Positions 8,514 to 23,500 of a DNA stretch of 64,000 bases are shown piece after piece. The notes under the pieces are model-generated. The model worked only from the letters and a program-made list of their open reading frames with translations. It was not told where the DNA came from and searched no databases. Every line of letters starts with the position of its first letter. Position 1 is the first letter of the stretch. The translations under genes and the position numbers were made by a program. The DNA lies in NCBI GenBank assembly GCA_029717555.1, contig JAMDHS010000086.1, positions 25,087-89,086 on the forward strand, given 5' to 3'. This DNA is from Peribolospora baueri (taxonomy: Eukaryota; Basidiomycota; Peribolosporomycetes; Peribolosporales; Peribolosporaceae).

Positions 8514-11500
8514 TCATCGGATCGCACCCGCGCCGCCGATCTCGAACCCGAACAGGTCATCGAAAGCCCCGTCGAGCGGCAGCTGCAGGTCCTCCAGCGC
8601 GAACGACACCATCCCCGCGCCCGAACCCGAGCCCGAGCCCACTCCCGCTCCCGCTCCCACTCCCGCCGCGGCGGCGGACGCGGAAGCGGCCGCCGTCGCG
8701 TAATAGTCGTCCGACATCCACGTCGGCAGAGGCAGACCGTTCTGAACGACCGCCGCCGTCGAGCTGTCGTTGTTGTTCAGAACACCCGTATTGGACGCAG
8801 GAGACCTGGACGGCGGGAACCCGAATGTGGCGTTGCCTTCCTGCTGCTGCTGCTGCTGTTGTGGATGCACGAGAGGGCCGCTCTCGTACATCTGCTGCTG
8901 CTGACGCTGCCCTTGGACAACAAACGTTGGGGGCGAGCCAAAGCCGCCGAATCCCGGGGTGAAGCCGTTGACCTGATGCGGCCGTCGCTGTGCCTCGGGC
9001 GACAGCTCGAAGCCGCCTCCCAGACCGCCCGCGCTCGTCCCGCCCAATTGCACGCCCCCGTCCCCCTCCGCCCCTTGCCCCTGCTGCTGCTGACCCTGTT
9101 CTTGCAGCAATTTGTACAACAGCCCTAGCCCAGAGTCGGACAGTCCCCCGGCACCGGCGGTCTCCATCGGTGTCGCTGTCCCCGTTCTCGCCCGACTCCC
9201 CGGCCCCAGAGCGGCCTGCAAGGCGATGGTGGGCGAAGAACGTGCAAACTTGTCCCAAGCGTGAGCCAGGTGGATCCGGATGATCCGGCTGTACTTCGTC
9301 GCCGGCACCTCGGACAACCGGTGAGCCAGGCGCTCCGACGCGGCAAAGATGGCATGCACGTCCACTTGGCGCGGGAACAGGCGGGCCACCTTGATCAGAA
9401 AGACACATGTGAAGGCCGCCGTCGCGTGGGTATAATGAGGAGCCCACGATAGCCCCTGTTCATCGCACACGGCAACCGGTCTCGGTGAGCCCACGTTTCG
9501 CCCCCGTTTCGCAGATCACCGGAGACCCCGACACTCACCTCGTAGTAGGGCCGACTGCTCAACACCAAATCGATGCATGTCATACCCTCGCGCACGGCCC
9601 GCATCGTCAACTCCTTCTGCACCGAGCCCATCCTAAGCGCATCCGAAGGGTCCGAGATGCCACGGAGCGCTGTGCAGACGATGAAGAAGAGGCCATAGTA
9701 GGATTGGATCCGAAGGCTGTGCTGGAAGAATGAGTCTTCACCATAGCCTCGCTCTGCGGACCAGAAGAGTCAAAGGCGAAGGTAAGCCGAGAAGAAGAAA
9801 TCAAAAAGGGACAAAAAAAGCGCGCACCGCTGCACTCTTTCGTCCAATAGCTGAGCCATCCGTGCAGATCTTCTTCGATCTCGTTGGCTTGGTCCAGCAT
9901 CTTCTGGTCCACCGGCGCGTCGAAAGGCTCGAGGGCGGCGTAGTGCTTGGCTGAGAAGCGAAAGGCGTCATGAGCGACGCCGCTATCGATGAAAGAACTC
10001 GTGGAACGGGAGGAAAAGTCGCCGTCAAGCGACGCAAGCTCACCTCGAATGCAAAGCAGTTCGACGGTGGAGATGAAACGAAGGTCCGTGCTGTCGCTCA
10101 GCGGGTGCTTCAGAATTTCTCGACAGCCACGCACGTTGCTTTCCCTAAGCATCGGCGTGCGACCGACACCGAAGCCGATCTGCGGTGGGCGGAAGCGAGA
10201 ACGAGGGTGTAGGCGAGGGAGGACATGAAAAAAAATTTCAGACACGAATCTCAATGGACCCAGTTCGAGAATGACCGAGGCGCCAGACCTGGGAGAAAGA
10301 ATCGTGGACATAAAACTCGGGTTTAATCGAAACGATGGCCCCAAGCTCGACTGACCTGCTGATCAAACAGAAACAGCGTGCACCAAATCCTCGCGCTCGC
10401 TAGCAGCGCCTTCTCCTCCTCGAGTCCGTAGCCGGGATGGTTGGGCGCGGAGACGCGGCGAACGAATTTCTCAAAGTCCTTGTCCATGCCCAGCTCCTGA
10501 GCCATGCGGATCGCGTGACCCAGGGGCAACCAACCGTTGTCGTTCCAAGCGGAGAGAAGGGTCCTGGACGCGTCACACGAGTCGAAGAGAAGCAGTCGAG
10601 AGTTGAGCGCAAAGCAAAGGAGGGAGATGGACATAGTGCGCCTACAAGTTGATCGGGGTCCACTCAGACACTCACATGGCACCAACGACGTCTTTATTGG
10701 CCACAGGAGCGAAGAGGGTGCGCTGAGCGATGGAGAAGGCTTCTTCCTTGCACTGGAGGAATGTCTGTGAAGGTGACCCTACGATGGATAACATCGATCG
10801 ACAAAATCAGAAAGATGCGTAAGATAGGATGAGCCTTTTCGAACCCGGCCAGCTAGTTCAACATTGGACCGCGTGCCCACCTGAACCGGACAGCGAGCGG
10901 GCAGCGATGTAGCAGATGGCATCGACGAGGAACGGCGATCTCTTCCGCACGGATTCGAACGAGTCGGTCGGCCCAAAGATCTGGATCCACGTAAGACAGC
11001 GATCTCTGAAACTACGATGGGCGGGGCCCAGCCATGAGAGACGTTCAGGATATCAGTAATCAGCGGATCGACCGGACCGACATCGTCATTGTGCAAAAAG
11101 CGACCGGAAGAAGGGCCACTCACACCTCGAACAATTCTGCCGCCTCTCGCTCTTCGATGATACCTTTGGAGACGACGTCGGGAAATGCCTCTTCGGCAGC
11201 TCCCCGTCCCCCCGACGCCTCGTGCTTGTTCGTCCTCCTCCTCTTCCTACTCCTCCCTCCACCTGCCATGCTCGATCCGCCACTCTGCAGAGAACTTTCG
11301 TCTTCCGTGCTCCCGTTCCCCGGGCCGGTACGATAACTGTTAGAGCCTTCCGGATGCCCGCGTAGTCCATCCAGGTCACCGCCGCCACCAGCTCCATCGG
11401 TCCTCCGAGCTTCCTCCTCCATCTTCTCCTCCTCCTCGGCGGCAGCCGCATCAGCCGCGGCGTCGGCGAGACCTCTGAGAGCCTCAATGGGAGCAGCGAG

Positions 11501-13459
11501 GCCGTGGGAAGGTAGCTCCTCCGCTTCCGCTCGATCCCCCTCCTCCGATCGTAGAACCAGCGAGTGCGGGGGGCGGCGGTGTTCGAAATGTACATCGACC
11601 AGAGTCGGACGATGATGGGGATCGACAGACTTCGTCGACGTCGAAGCGTTTGGTACAGGGACAGCGGCTATGGCGGTGGCAGAGGGCTGTGCGACGGAAG
11701 ATGAAGAAGGGAGATGGCGGCCAGGATGATGTTGAGGCGGGGGCGTGTGATAGGAGTCTGATGGACGGCGCTGCAGTGACACGGATCTGGAAGGAGGGCT
11801 GAAAGCTGTGCTTTGATGATCGCCGAAAAGAGGGACCCTGGACGAGCCAGAGTGCACATGCATGGGCGTCGGCGGAACTGCCCTAGCGGCAGGGAGCGGA
11901 GGAGGCATGGACGCCAGGTGGGGACCCATTGATCCGCGCGGCGAGAAGGCATACGGCTGCGGTGGCTGATGTAGAGACTGGACGAAGGGGGGCGTGGGGG
12001 GCTGCGCCTGCTGCTGTCGGAAGTGTGGAAGATGGCCGCTTTCGATAGCAGGCGAAATGCGCCCGTCCGGCTGGCTCGCACCACTCCCTCCGCTTCCAGG
12101 GGTGTACGGGCTCGAGGGCACATAGGCGTCGCCGCTGAAGCGGTGCCGAGGACGAACGGGCACGATGGGGTGGGGCACCGGGCCGGAGCGGCGATGACCG
12201 ACGGACTCCAGGCTCGCGTTCGGGTTCATGTCCGTCTGCGGGAGAAGATTGTGGTGGGACGGTGGCGGCACGTTGGGGGCAGGAAACGGATGGCTTGGCG
12301 GAGCATAGGGTTGCGCTCCGTTCATGGGAGGTGGTTGATACGCAGAAGCGGTCGGTGAAGCCATCACCGGCTGTGGCGGAGGGTATCGAGAGAAGGGGAC
12401 AGGTGGCGCCGAAGGACCAAAGCCATGATGGTGTAGCGCGCCAGATTTAAGGGTGTGTACGAGTTCGGAAAGCATGCCTTGCATCGAGGTCACTTGAGTT
12501 TCAAGCGTTCGAATGCGTCTACGACGACGAAAACGAGGAGGGATATGAATCAGTCGTTGGCGAGCCATCTGTGGCACATAGCTGTCACCCGAAATGTGGT
12601 CCCAGGAAACAGCGGGAAATCTCACTCTAAGCCGGCATCTCCCAAAGCAGGCTCCCTCGCCGGCTTCTCGAAGATGCACTCGATGCCCGCCGTTCTGCAC
12701 CGGCGGCAGGGAGCGTTCTCGGGACCCTCGCACCGCATCTTCTGCTTTCGGCAGGCCGTGCATCTGTGTAAGGACCAACAAGGCGAGAGAAAAAAACGTC
12801 AGGCGGGTCTGTAGCGTAGTCAACGCAATGCAAGCAAGTGCAGACAGGCAGACCACTCACGCTCTTGAGACGAGACCAAGGATGGATTAGACACACCAGA
12901 GGAAGTTGAGAGTGAGAACTCCGCCAGGACAGGCCGAAGACGAGGAACAAACCGACGAACAAGCCGTTCCGCGCACGCACCTATGAACTCTGTTGATGAC
13001 TCTCAGTCCGTGCCTCATCGCGATCTCCCCTTTCTCGTTGCCTTGATCGTCGTCGTCTGCGTTACTCCCCGCACCCCTGCTCGTCGCTTCCCCGCCAGTT
13101 CCGCCATCGATCCTCCCTCTGTCCTTTTCTGTCTTAGTCCTCCTCGCCGCCGTTGTTGTCCTGCTCCGATTCCTTCCTCCCCCGCCCGCCCCGCCACTTT
13201 TACCTGCACTTGCTGCACTGTTGTTCAAGGAAGAAGCGGCGCCCCAGTCAGCCGACCCCGAGTCCGATGGCGAACTGGCGGGGCCTCGCTTGCGCTCCCG
13301 CGCCTCGACAGCCGACGGCGATGGTGCTTCGTGGCCGACTGCGCCCATGGTCTCGCTGCCACTGCCGACACAGCCGATGCTGCGAGGACCGGGCGGCCGG
13401 TCCGAGTTGTTTGTTGCGAGAGCGGCCTCCGGGTGCGGACGTCTGCGAATGCCCTGCAA
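8514..13459 (-). CDS. Zn2Cys6 fungal transcription factor with fungal_trans domain
   Basis: Ten-exon model: 13459-12981, 12763-12626, 12518-11124, 11011-10881, 10778-10676, 10641-10356, 10179-10044, 9950-9828, 9754-9540, 9455-8514, giving 1315 aa. The binuclear zinc cluster spans the first intron: RCTACRKQKMRCEG followed by APCRRCRTAGIECIF, with six cysteines correctly spaced. A short coiled coil follows (ERIRTLETQVTSMQGMLSEL). A proline/serine-rich region leads to a KRRR basic patch, then the fungal_trans domain: FRDRCLTWIQIFGP, SPFLVDAICYIAARS, WLPLGHAIRMAQELGMD, then GFGVGRTPMLR. The C-terminal tail has three glutamine runs and Ala/Gly/Ser repeats, typical of an activation region. It should bind CGG-type sites as a nuclear regulator; the target pathway is unknown. 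The intron at 10642-10675 is only 34 nt. The start is uncertain: ATG 13348 is an alternative, and extra 5' exons are possible. Confidence 0.85.
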
Positions 13460-14541
13460 ACGGGGCGGGTCTGAAGGGAGAGAGCGGAGAGGTAGAGGCC
13501 TACAGTGACGAGGTGGGGTGAGGTGGGGCCAGTTGGTAGGGAGTGTAAGAGGCGAGAGAGCTGCCTGTTCGGCTCAGGTCGAGATGTTGGCGAGATGGTA
13601 ATTCAGCGCGGCGCTTGAGTTGGCGAACTGCGGAGACGAGGGTTCATGTGCGGTGTGAGGTGACGCTGCCAACGCCGGTGCGGTGCGATGCAAAGGGATC
13701 ACAGGCAAGACGTAGGCTGGGGCAGGCCGAATGGAAAACTGAGGGTCATGTGGTAGCAGCAAAACGGGGTCGAGGTGAGCGGGGCAGTGAGATGAGACAA
13801 CGGCGGGCTCGGTGATACGCCCGGACGCACGGGGTGGGAGATCCGAGTTGGTGTCGTACGATCGTCCGTCGTCGCGGTCGCAGTGGTCAGCTTAGACCGA
13901 GGCAGAGGTCAACGAGCTGACGACGCCGAAGGAAGGGGGTCGGGTGTCGAGCTGAGCGGTCCGAGGTGGTGGTGGTAGCCAAGCAATCCTTGCCGAGCCG
14001 CCGCTGCCGGCGTCAAACACGTGCCGATCAGAGAGAGGAGCCCCGCGCTGGAGATTTAGATGGTGGTACTCTCCGCAGAAGATTGCCGACCGTAGTGGAG
14101 GGGACGCCTTTTCAGCATTCGGCTCCCGAGGAGGGAGTGAGGTAGTTCGAGGAGAGTTCAATGAGGCCATGGTGACGAAAAAACCCACGGCTCTCATTCA
14201 AGGTCCAATGAATACGGCCCCGGAGAAGACCGGAAGGCGGAGCGCAATACATTCATTCAGGCGGACAGAGAGGTACGCAGACTCAGAGGAGTTTTGTGTA
14301 GGGTATGTGTGTGCATGAGGAGCGAGGAAAGCGTCTGGTCTATATACGTCAAGTATATTACACCAAGGACGTCTCCGTCCATTCTCAAGTGTCGAGCAAT
14401 CAAAGTGGGCTGGGCCGCACAGCGGAAACGGGGGAAGGTAAGGTATGGATAGATGGATCAGAGCAAGGTGAACACGACACAGAAAAAAATCCGAAGGGAT
14501 ACGAAATGCCAAGGGACACAGGCGTCGGCGAAAGAGGACCT
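13460..14541. other. Intergenic region upstream of the Zn2Cys6 gene
   Basis: About 1.1 kb between the transcription-factor start and the acetyltransferase stop, both on the minus strand. Two minus-strand open stretches (13574-13762 and 13892-14197, the latter beginning MASLNSPRTT at about 14167) have a composition compatible with coding. They could be 5' exons of the transcription factor or leader ORFs. I could not join them convincingly and call no gene. Confidence 0.4.
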
Positions 14542-16544
14542 TCACAACCACCTGGCGAGCGCAACCGCATCGCTTGTCCTCAGCCCGTCCGGCCCCCCAG
14601 CAGCCATGCCCATCCCGCCGTCCCTCACACCACGGTAGTAGCCCTCCACCTTCCCATCCGACTCTTCTCCATCCCCGACACCTTCGCCTTCTGCTCGCGC
14701 GCGCACGAAGCCCAGAGACGAGTAAAGGGACAGCGCCGGCAAGTTGAGAGCGTGCACGTGAAGGGTGGCGCGGAGACGAGGGGCGTCGGGAAGAGCGGTC
14801 CGGAGGCCGACGTCACCTCGTCCGCATCTGAAGCCGTTGCTGCTGCTGTTCAGCACCCTCTGGAACAGCTCCTCCAGCAGTCGTCTGGCCACTCCTTTTC
14901 TTCGCGCTGTGCCGCTCACCGCCAGGGTAAGGACGTGGAGCTCGTGAAACTCGTCCTCGTCGACGAGCCTCGGGGAGCGGAGCCCGGAGGAGGCGGGAGA
15001 GCGGCTTTCAAAGAGCCGGGCGCTGACGCAGCCCACGACGTTCCGCTTGGGAGGAGAGAGGCGAGAGGATGGGCGACGGGAAAGCACCGGCGACGTAGAA
15101 AGTGGGGAGGAAGAGGCGGAAGTGGGAGTAGAACTAGAGGCCAGGACAGCGTGGCGATAATAGAATGATATGGAGAAAGGCGAGCGAGGAGGGGCCCAAA
15201 GAGGCTCTTCGTCATCTCCTTTCGTTCCTGCTGCAGCCTCCTGAGTCCCGTCCGCCGGTGATGATGAACGAGTGCTGGAAGAGGAGCAGGGCTCATTATG
15301 CTCAACCTCGGCGACGAGGCAGAGATGGGAAGGGTCGGTGAGCAGACGAAGGAGGAAGCCGGTCGAGGTAGCGTACTCGTCCGAACGTTTGATCTGTCAT
15401 CGGCACGGGAACGATGGGGCAAAGAAAAGCGACGAGGGAAGACAACGATTGATCATTAGCAGTCAACGGTAGCAGGTGAAGAAGGCCTTCAGCGAGGAGA
15501 ACGGTTATGTGACACGACGCGAACCAGAGACAGGTACAAGGAAAAAGGAAGGAAGCAGGATACAAGGGATAGCCGTGAAGGCAATGATGATACAACTTGG
15601 GATGAGGAAGCAAGAAGACGATGTGATGGAGAGAAAGGGGAAGAGAAACACAAGCGCCCGCCAGGCCCCAACTCGGTCGTTCGTCGAACGACAACGGCAC
15701 CTCCCCGTCATCATTGGGGAAGCGTAAGGACATTTTAAACGAAACTCACGATCTCTGCATCCATCCCGTCCTCCTCCTCTCCGTGCAGTGCCGATGCGTG
15801 CAGGTTCCTGACGCGCTCCAGGTCGTCCCTGTGCATGGGGCGCACTTTAACGTTGGCAGCATGATGGGTGCGGTCGCCGCCGCCCGTTTCCTGGGAGTTG
15901 TTGACGTTGCAACGGTTGATGGCATCTGCTCCAGTCCCAACTAAGACGTGTTGGCGGTCAGATTCCTCTTCGCCAACGAGGCCCGACGCGTCCTTTGCAC
16001 CGCCAGGGTAGAAAACGCCGCGACCGACGGGGGCTACGAGGGGCGAGGCAGGCTCGCGCAGGCTGGAAGGCGCAAGGCTCGCGGGGGAGGTGCTCAGGCT
16101 CGGCGGCGTGTTGTCGCTGTCGTCTTCTTCGACACACCAAGCCCTTCCCGCAGGGTGAGCCACCGCCTGAGGCGATGGGATGGCAACGTCAGGTGCGAAG
16201 ACGAGGTCGCTGTGAATAGCAGAGGGAACCCCGGAAGCGGTTGACGAGGCGCTGTCCCGTCGCGCGGAGGGCGCAAAGGGGAAGGGGACAAGTGTCCTGC
16301 GAAGGTCGCCTATGGTCGACGGGCCGGCCCCACTCTCCTCTTCGTCCCAGGCCGGGCCCTCGTTCTGCCCCCCGAGCACGCTCGCTTCGTTCTCTGGCTC
16401 GGGGAGCGAAGCTGGAGTTTGAGTGCTGGCGGGAGGGCCATCGAAATAGGTCGTCTGGCTGGGAGCGCTTGGAGCGGGAGACGGCGGACCCAGGGCGGGT
16501 AACCAGGAGGTGAAGAGCGGCTGACGGCGGTGCTGGCGAGACAT
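14542..16544 (-). CDS. GNAT-family N-acetyltransferase
   Basis: Two exons, 16544-15750 and 15393-14542, give 548 aa. The start at 16544 (MSRQHRRQPLFTSW) was chosen over an upstream in-frame ATG at 16658 for context. Residues 1 to about 230 are Pro/Ser-rich and probably disordered. The GNAT fold begins at VKVRPMHRDDLERVRNL, continues across the intron into TGFLLRLLTDPSHLCLVAEV, and is interrupted by a Ser/Pro linker. It ends with FHELHVLTLAVSGTARRKGV, the acetyl-CoA-binding RRKGVARRLLEEL, and ALSLYSSLGFVRA. This pattern resembles N-terminal acetyltransferases such as Naa50; acetyl-CoA is the expected donor, the acceptor unknown. The intron is long for this locus (356 nt). The C-terminus (DAVALARWL) is complete. 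Confidence 0.75.
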
Positions 16545-17419
16545 GGCTACAAGACGGCGGTTGTTTGGCGTGAAGATGGGAGTGGGTGCGTATTCGATCC
16601 TGGCAAATGTGAAGAGGAAGAATGACAGACAAGAGGGTCTAACTGGCGAGCGTCGCAAGAGATGAGAAGAATGATAGAAGTGAGCGACAGAGAGGTGGGA
16701 TGATAGGCTACAGAGTGGTCAAGAGGAAATCAATCGTGCTGTGTCGTGGCCGGTGGTAGTTCTTGTTAAGGGGCCGTTCCAGACGGAGGTCCAGCGGCCC
16801 CATATATGTAGCAGGCGAGTGGGCAGCAGACCGAAACGGCGACGCCCAGTATGGGCGATGTAGTTATGGAGGGGGAGCCAGAGCTGAGGTCGGTGCTTGG
16901 TCGACGCGGGGTTGAGGTGATCGAGCGTGACAATATCAGAGCGAGTTTGTCCGAGCGGCCCGTCCCGATTTCACCCGCGCACTCGGCCAGAGCCAGCCAG
17001 AGTGGATGTGAGCGTCAGCGGGCGTTTCACAAGGTTGCGCTCTTTACGACATAGACATGGACGTATCTCATGTCTAAAAGAGGAAAGCAGCCCAGGCGAT
17101 GACGCCGCGAGCTTCATGTGCTTCCTGCATCAAGCCGTCCGGAAGATCGCGCAGTGACGTGCTTTTCGGGTGGATGGAGACAACACTCTCGGGGGTGAGA
17201 CAGACAGACGTGCGGTGCGGGGCGAAGAAGCGCTGATGAGTTTCAGATCTCGCCCCTAAACGTGAGTAAAAAAGAAGTAAGGCTAGAACACGTCACACAC
17301 AAGCGACACCTGGTTGCAAAGCTTTCGTAGCATTCAGCGGAAGCCTGCGTGGAAAACGGGGCAGTTTACATGTGAAAAGGCCGGCAAGCCATCCGGTCGC
17401 CCGCGCCAGGGTGTCGTCC
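16545..17419. other. Intergenic, no gene seen
   Basis: 875 bp between the acetyltransferase start and the TRM7 stop. Open frames are short and unlike any family I know. It should contain the acetyltransferase promoter and the TRM7 3' end. Confidence 0.5.
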
Positions 17420-19312
<1,893 letters not shown>

Positions 19313-19528
19313 AGCCACTCGTGCTTGTATGTCACCGCCGCCTTTGCTCACCAACTGTCATTGCATCTGGGTTGCGCTCATTGACTGCGGCAGGCCACCG
19401 CAGTTTCTTGTGCACTGACCACTCGCACTTACGGACGTGCTTCCTTGAAGGGCGAGCAAGTCCCATCGTGCCTCCACCGTCCACCCTCTTTCTCGCCTTT
19501 CTCTCCTTTCATCCTCCTTGGTGCAGTA
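19313..19528. promoter_or_regulatory. Bidirectional promoter between TRM7 and RPC11
   Basis: 216 bp separate the two divergent start codons. It is pyrimidine-rich (CTTTC/CTCC) toward RPC11 and shows no clear TATA box. A shared promoter is inferred from geometry only. Confidence 0.5.
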
Positions 19529-20310
19529 ATGCTGTTTTGCCCGACCTGCGCTAACATCCTTCTCGTGCAAAAGGGCGACGACGGGCTGAACAAGTGGGGC
19601 TGCCCCACTTGTCCCTACGAGTTCCCCATCGAGAAGCAGGTGAGCCAGTGAGCCGGCCACGTAGTCGTACCTCCCGCTCGCATCACTTCTCAACTCTCGC
19701 GCGTGCTTTCACTTTGGCCTGATCCCTCCCTTCTCTTAACCTTCGTTTGACTCGCCGTTTCCAGATGACTTCCCGCCTCCGTCTGAAGCGCAAAGAGATT
19801 GACGACGTTCTTGGCGGCGAGGAAGCTTGGAAGGGCGTGGACCAGACAGAGGGTGCGTAACCTCGGTTTTTGCGTGCATCTCGCTGCAGGGCCCGAGTCT
19901 ACCTTGTCAGTCTGCCAGTTGGTCAGCCGACGTGCCAACAATCCGTACTCGCCTCTGCCGCCTTCCCTCCCTGTTGCAGCCATCTGTCCCAAGTGCGAGA
20001 ACCAGCGCGCATTCTACCGTCAGCTGCAGATCCGATCGGCAGACGAGCCAAGTGGGTCTTTTACTTTGTTTTCCGTCGTCGTGCATGCTCATTGTGCACA
20101 TGTGTTGAATGTCCATCTTCACGTCTTCGTCTGCCTTTTCGTTTACCATCATTTCGCAGTGACGACTTTCTACAAGTGTGTAGCATCGATTCCTCCATTA
20201 CGATAGCGCGATCGAAAATCCCTGTTGCTGACTGCTCTCCGAACATCCTACTGTTTATCCCATCCAGATGCACAAATGCGCAGTGCGGTCATCAATGGCG
20301 TGAGAACTAA
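19529..20310 (+). CDS. RPC11: DNA-directed RNA polymerase III subunit RPC10/RPC11
   Basis: Five exons: 19529-19639, 19765-19852, 19980-20051, 20160-20175, 20268-20310, giving 109 aa, the usual size. The subunit provides RNA cleavage and termination/reinitiation activity to Pol III. The N-terminal zinc ribbon is MLFCPTCANIL...WGCPTCPYEF; the linker carries MTSRLRLKRKEID. The TFIIS-like C-terminal ribbon is AICPKCENQRAFYRQLQIRS, the acidic hairpin RSADEP, then FYKCTNAQCGHQWREN. Exon 4 is only 16 nt, encoding the MTTFYK segment; it is required to connect the acidic hairpin to the last cysteines. The gene ends 219 bp from the convergent 5-phosphatase. Confidence 0.95.
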
Positions 20311-20529
20311 CATCCTCTTCGCCCCTTGCAACGGTTCGAGACCTTTCTTGCATGGTCATGGTCGGGACGAGACGGATGACAGCAATGCATGTACGATAGA
20401 ACGTTTTTGTAAGACTAGTCTCATCCACATGGCGAACCGGTCATTGGAAGAGGGTTTTTTTTTCACGCAGCACATAAATATACCGCAGACTGATCAAGTC
20501 TCCAGGCTTGCCCTCTAAAAACCGAAAAT

Positions 20530-23500
20530 CTACCCAACCGACCCTGCCTCGGCTCCAGCCCCCGAATACTCCTCCACTGTCATCGGATCCGCAGTCGCCG
20601 AATCTTCGCTCGCTCGCACATCACCCGCAACGGGGGCCTCCGATGGATTCGGCGTCCGCGGCGTTGAGAGCTGGCCAAGGTCAAACCCCGCGCAAGTGAG
20701 GGGGGCGACAGTCAGGATAGTCTCTCATGCGTGAGTTGGATGCCAACTATTTATATATTTGCTCACAGAGACGATAAACGACGCAGATACCGGCTTATGA
20801 TCCGAACCTAGCAGTTCTGGATGGCTCGTGTAGCTGATCAGCTTGACACCACCGGGACGTCGATGAGCGTGCCATAGAATTCGGTCAGTCCAAGCCGGAA
20901 TCCGTCGCTTCTCGCTGAAGGGGTAAAATACGAGGGCCTTTGAACACTCTCGAGCTCTCCGGTTGGTCACGAACGCAAGGGTGTGCCCACCTCGTATCAA
21001 AGATATTCGTGCCCACCTGTGCAAGTGGGTGATGTGATATCGATTAGCAGGTATCAACAAGGACTTGACGACCGTGCCAAACTCACGTCGTACTTGAACG
21101 TCGGAGGGAAGCGAATTTCTCCCTCCATGAAATTCGCAAATGCAGCTCCGAGCCTTTTCTGAGCGTGGAGCTGCCATCCCGTGCAAATATACAGTGGTGA
21201 GACAGCAGATTTGGACGGTTACGGTGGTTGCGAGGATGAAAAAAAGAACGAGATCGCTCACCTGATCGAATTTGAGTAGAACACTGTACTGTTTGCGTTG
21301 CAGCAGCCGTTTCACCTCATTGATGCTCAGATCCATGCGGTAATTCAGGTCACCAAACCAGAAGATGTAGCTTGCGGGTAGGCGGAAAAACGTAAAGAGA
21401 AGGCGTGAGACGGGTTATAGCCAATTAGCCAGCCCAGGTAGCTTCCTCCATTAAAAGGGGACTCACTGGCTGTCAAACATGGAGAGTCGGCCCGGCACAG
21501 TAGGCACTTCGTCGCCCCCCGTGAGCCGATCCGCGTCGAACGGACTGGTGCCTTCTCCTCTCGGGAACGTCAACCGTTTGATAACCTCGTTGTGATCCCA
21601 ATTTCTTCGCTCGACTTGATCGTGAAAGGCGGCCAGATGCGAATTGACGAAGGTTACGTAGGTGCCGGCGCTTTGAGTCGACCCGCTTTCTTCGTCCTTC
21701 CCTTCCACCTCTCCACTACCGTCGTCCGCATCTACTCTGAAGCGCACGCCCACCGCACCCTTGTTGCCTGTCCATCCGCCCCAGCCCAGAGAGACTGAGC
21801 TAACGCTGATGTCGGAGATTTTCGAGACGACGGCATCGCTAGCATAGACTAGGAGGAGAACGCCAACGAGTTGCTTCGAGGCGATCTGCCACAACGAGAA
21901 CTATGTGTTGGCTGAGGGTTAATTAGCGAAGGATCGCAGTGAAGGTGTCTCACCTTCGTATACTGTGACTGCAGTGGACCCAAGCCAGCCATTATGGCTT
22001 CATTCCAGGCTTGCTCTCGAAAGGGCGTCCAATAGAGGTACGCTTCCGTGCTAAGATCAAGCTCTTGAAAGCTTAAGAGGAGAGCAAAGGTACGGCCTCA
22101 GTGTCAGCCATGTTCCAGATTGTTGGCACAGCTACGAATGCTGTCTCACCCTAGCACAAGAAAATCAGGGTGCGAGTCGGCCTGCAGCCAAGACGAGATG
22201 TCTTCCTCCGGTAAGCGACCATTCACGTTCCATGTCCCAATTCGGACCCTGCCATGCGAGCCAAAGAGAATCAATAAAAAGGGCACAATAAAGAGGACGT
22301 AACCCAACTCCGTAAAGAATGACGTTTTATACCTCAAAATAGTGACGCTCACTTCATATATTCTAACCCCGAAGATTCGCCTAACCCGTCTCCCGACTTA
22401 GCAGGTAGAGAAGCATCTGCTACAAAGATGCACATACGTCAGCCCATGCTCACGAGGCCGTGCTAAGTATAGCACGGGATCGGTTCTCTGCATCGTGAGA
22501 ATATATTATGCAAGAGTGATAGAGGTAATCTGCGTCCGATTGTCGAGGTGTTGCTCACAATTCGAGGATGCTGGAAGCGGCCTCTTGCTAGCGGAAGGAG
22601 GCAATCGCGACCAATAGGCGGCGGTCCACGCGTGACTGCCACTTTCTTTGGTAAACTTTTGCTCTTCTTAGAGCGGTCGGTGGAAGGAAAGTTGTTATGA
22701 GTACAAGAGCGGCATGGGAGTGAGGTAGGCGAATGAAAGCTTACTTGCTATCGCAACTAGATCTTTAGTGATGACAATGAAGTCCCTCAAAGTCTGACTG
22801 TAGCAATCAGCGGCGAGTACTTTCTGTATGTTAGTGTCGCGTCCAATAAGAACGTCATCCAACCGGCCCGATTGCAATCAACAGACGTTGACAGATCCTA
22901 CCTCCCGCTATGCAACTCACCTGTCAGTGGATATGCCGCTCGCTTCCATGCCTTCAGACGAGACTATGAATTGGAAATCGGCTGTAAATGAACACCAGAG
23001 AGAAATGAGCGTCAGACAGAAGTTGCCAGGACCGGAGACGAGTCGATAAAAAGACTTACCGGAACGCTTCGAGTTGCCTAGCAGGGCAGCCGTCAAAGCC
23101 TCTTGTGCAGCCGAAGCAGACTGGACCTGGGACATGGTAACCTTAAAATCTTGATACTAAGAGAACAGTACGCATGGGGCATTCAATTTAGGTAACCTCA
23201 ACGATATGCGCTCAACTGTCCATAGAGACGAGAGGTTTCGCTCACGATGGGTATAATGCCGACAACGACGGCTTGTTTGGGGTCGTTTTTCCGCAAACGG
23301 AAAATAAACACGCTATAGTAGTCCCAAGCGAGATCAATGGGGGTGTCAGCCTCTTTCTAAGTAAAGACCACCACCCATGCTTAGACCAGCTGCACTGCTC
23401 GGGCGCCCGGCCCCGACACCGGAAGATGACCCACCACGCCTCTTCTACATCCCTATCCACGTTGCTGACCACTGCAAATATTCGTCGCTGGGTGAAGCTC

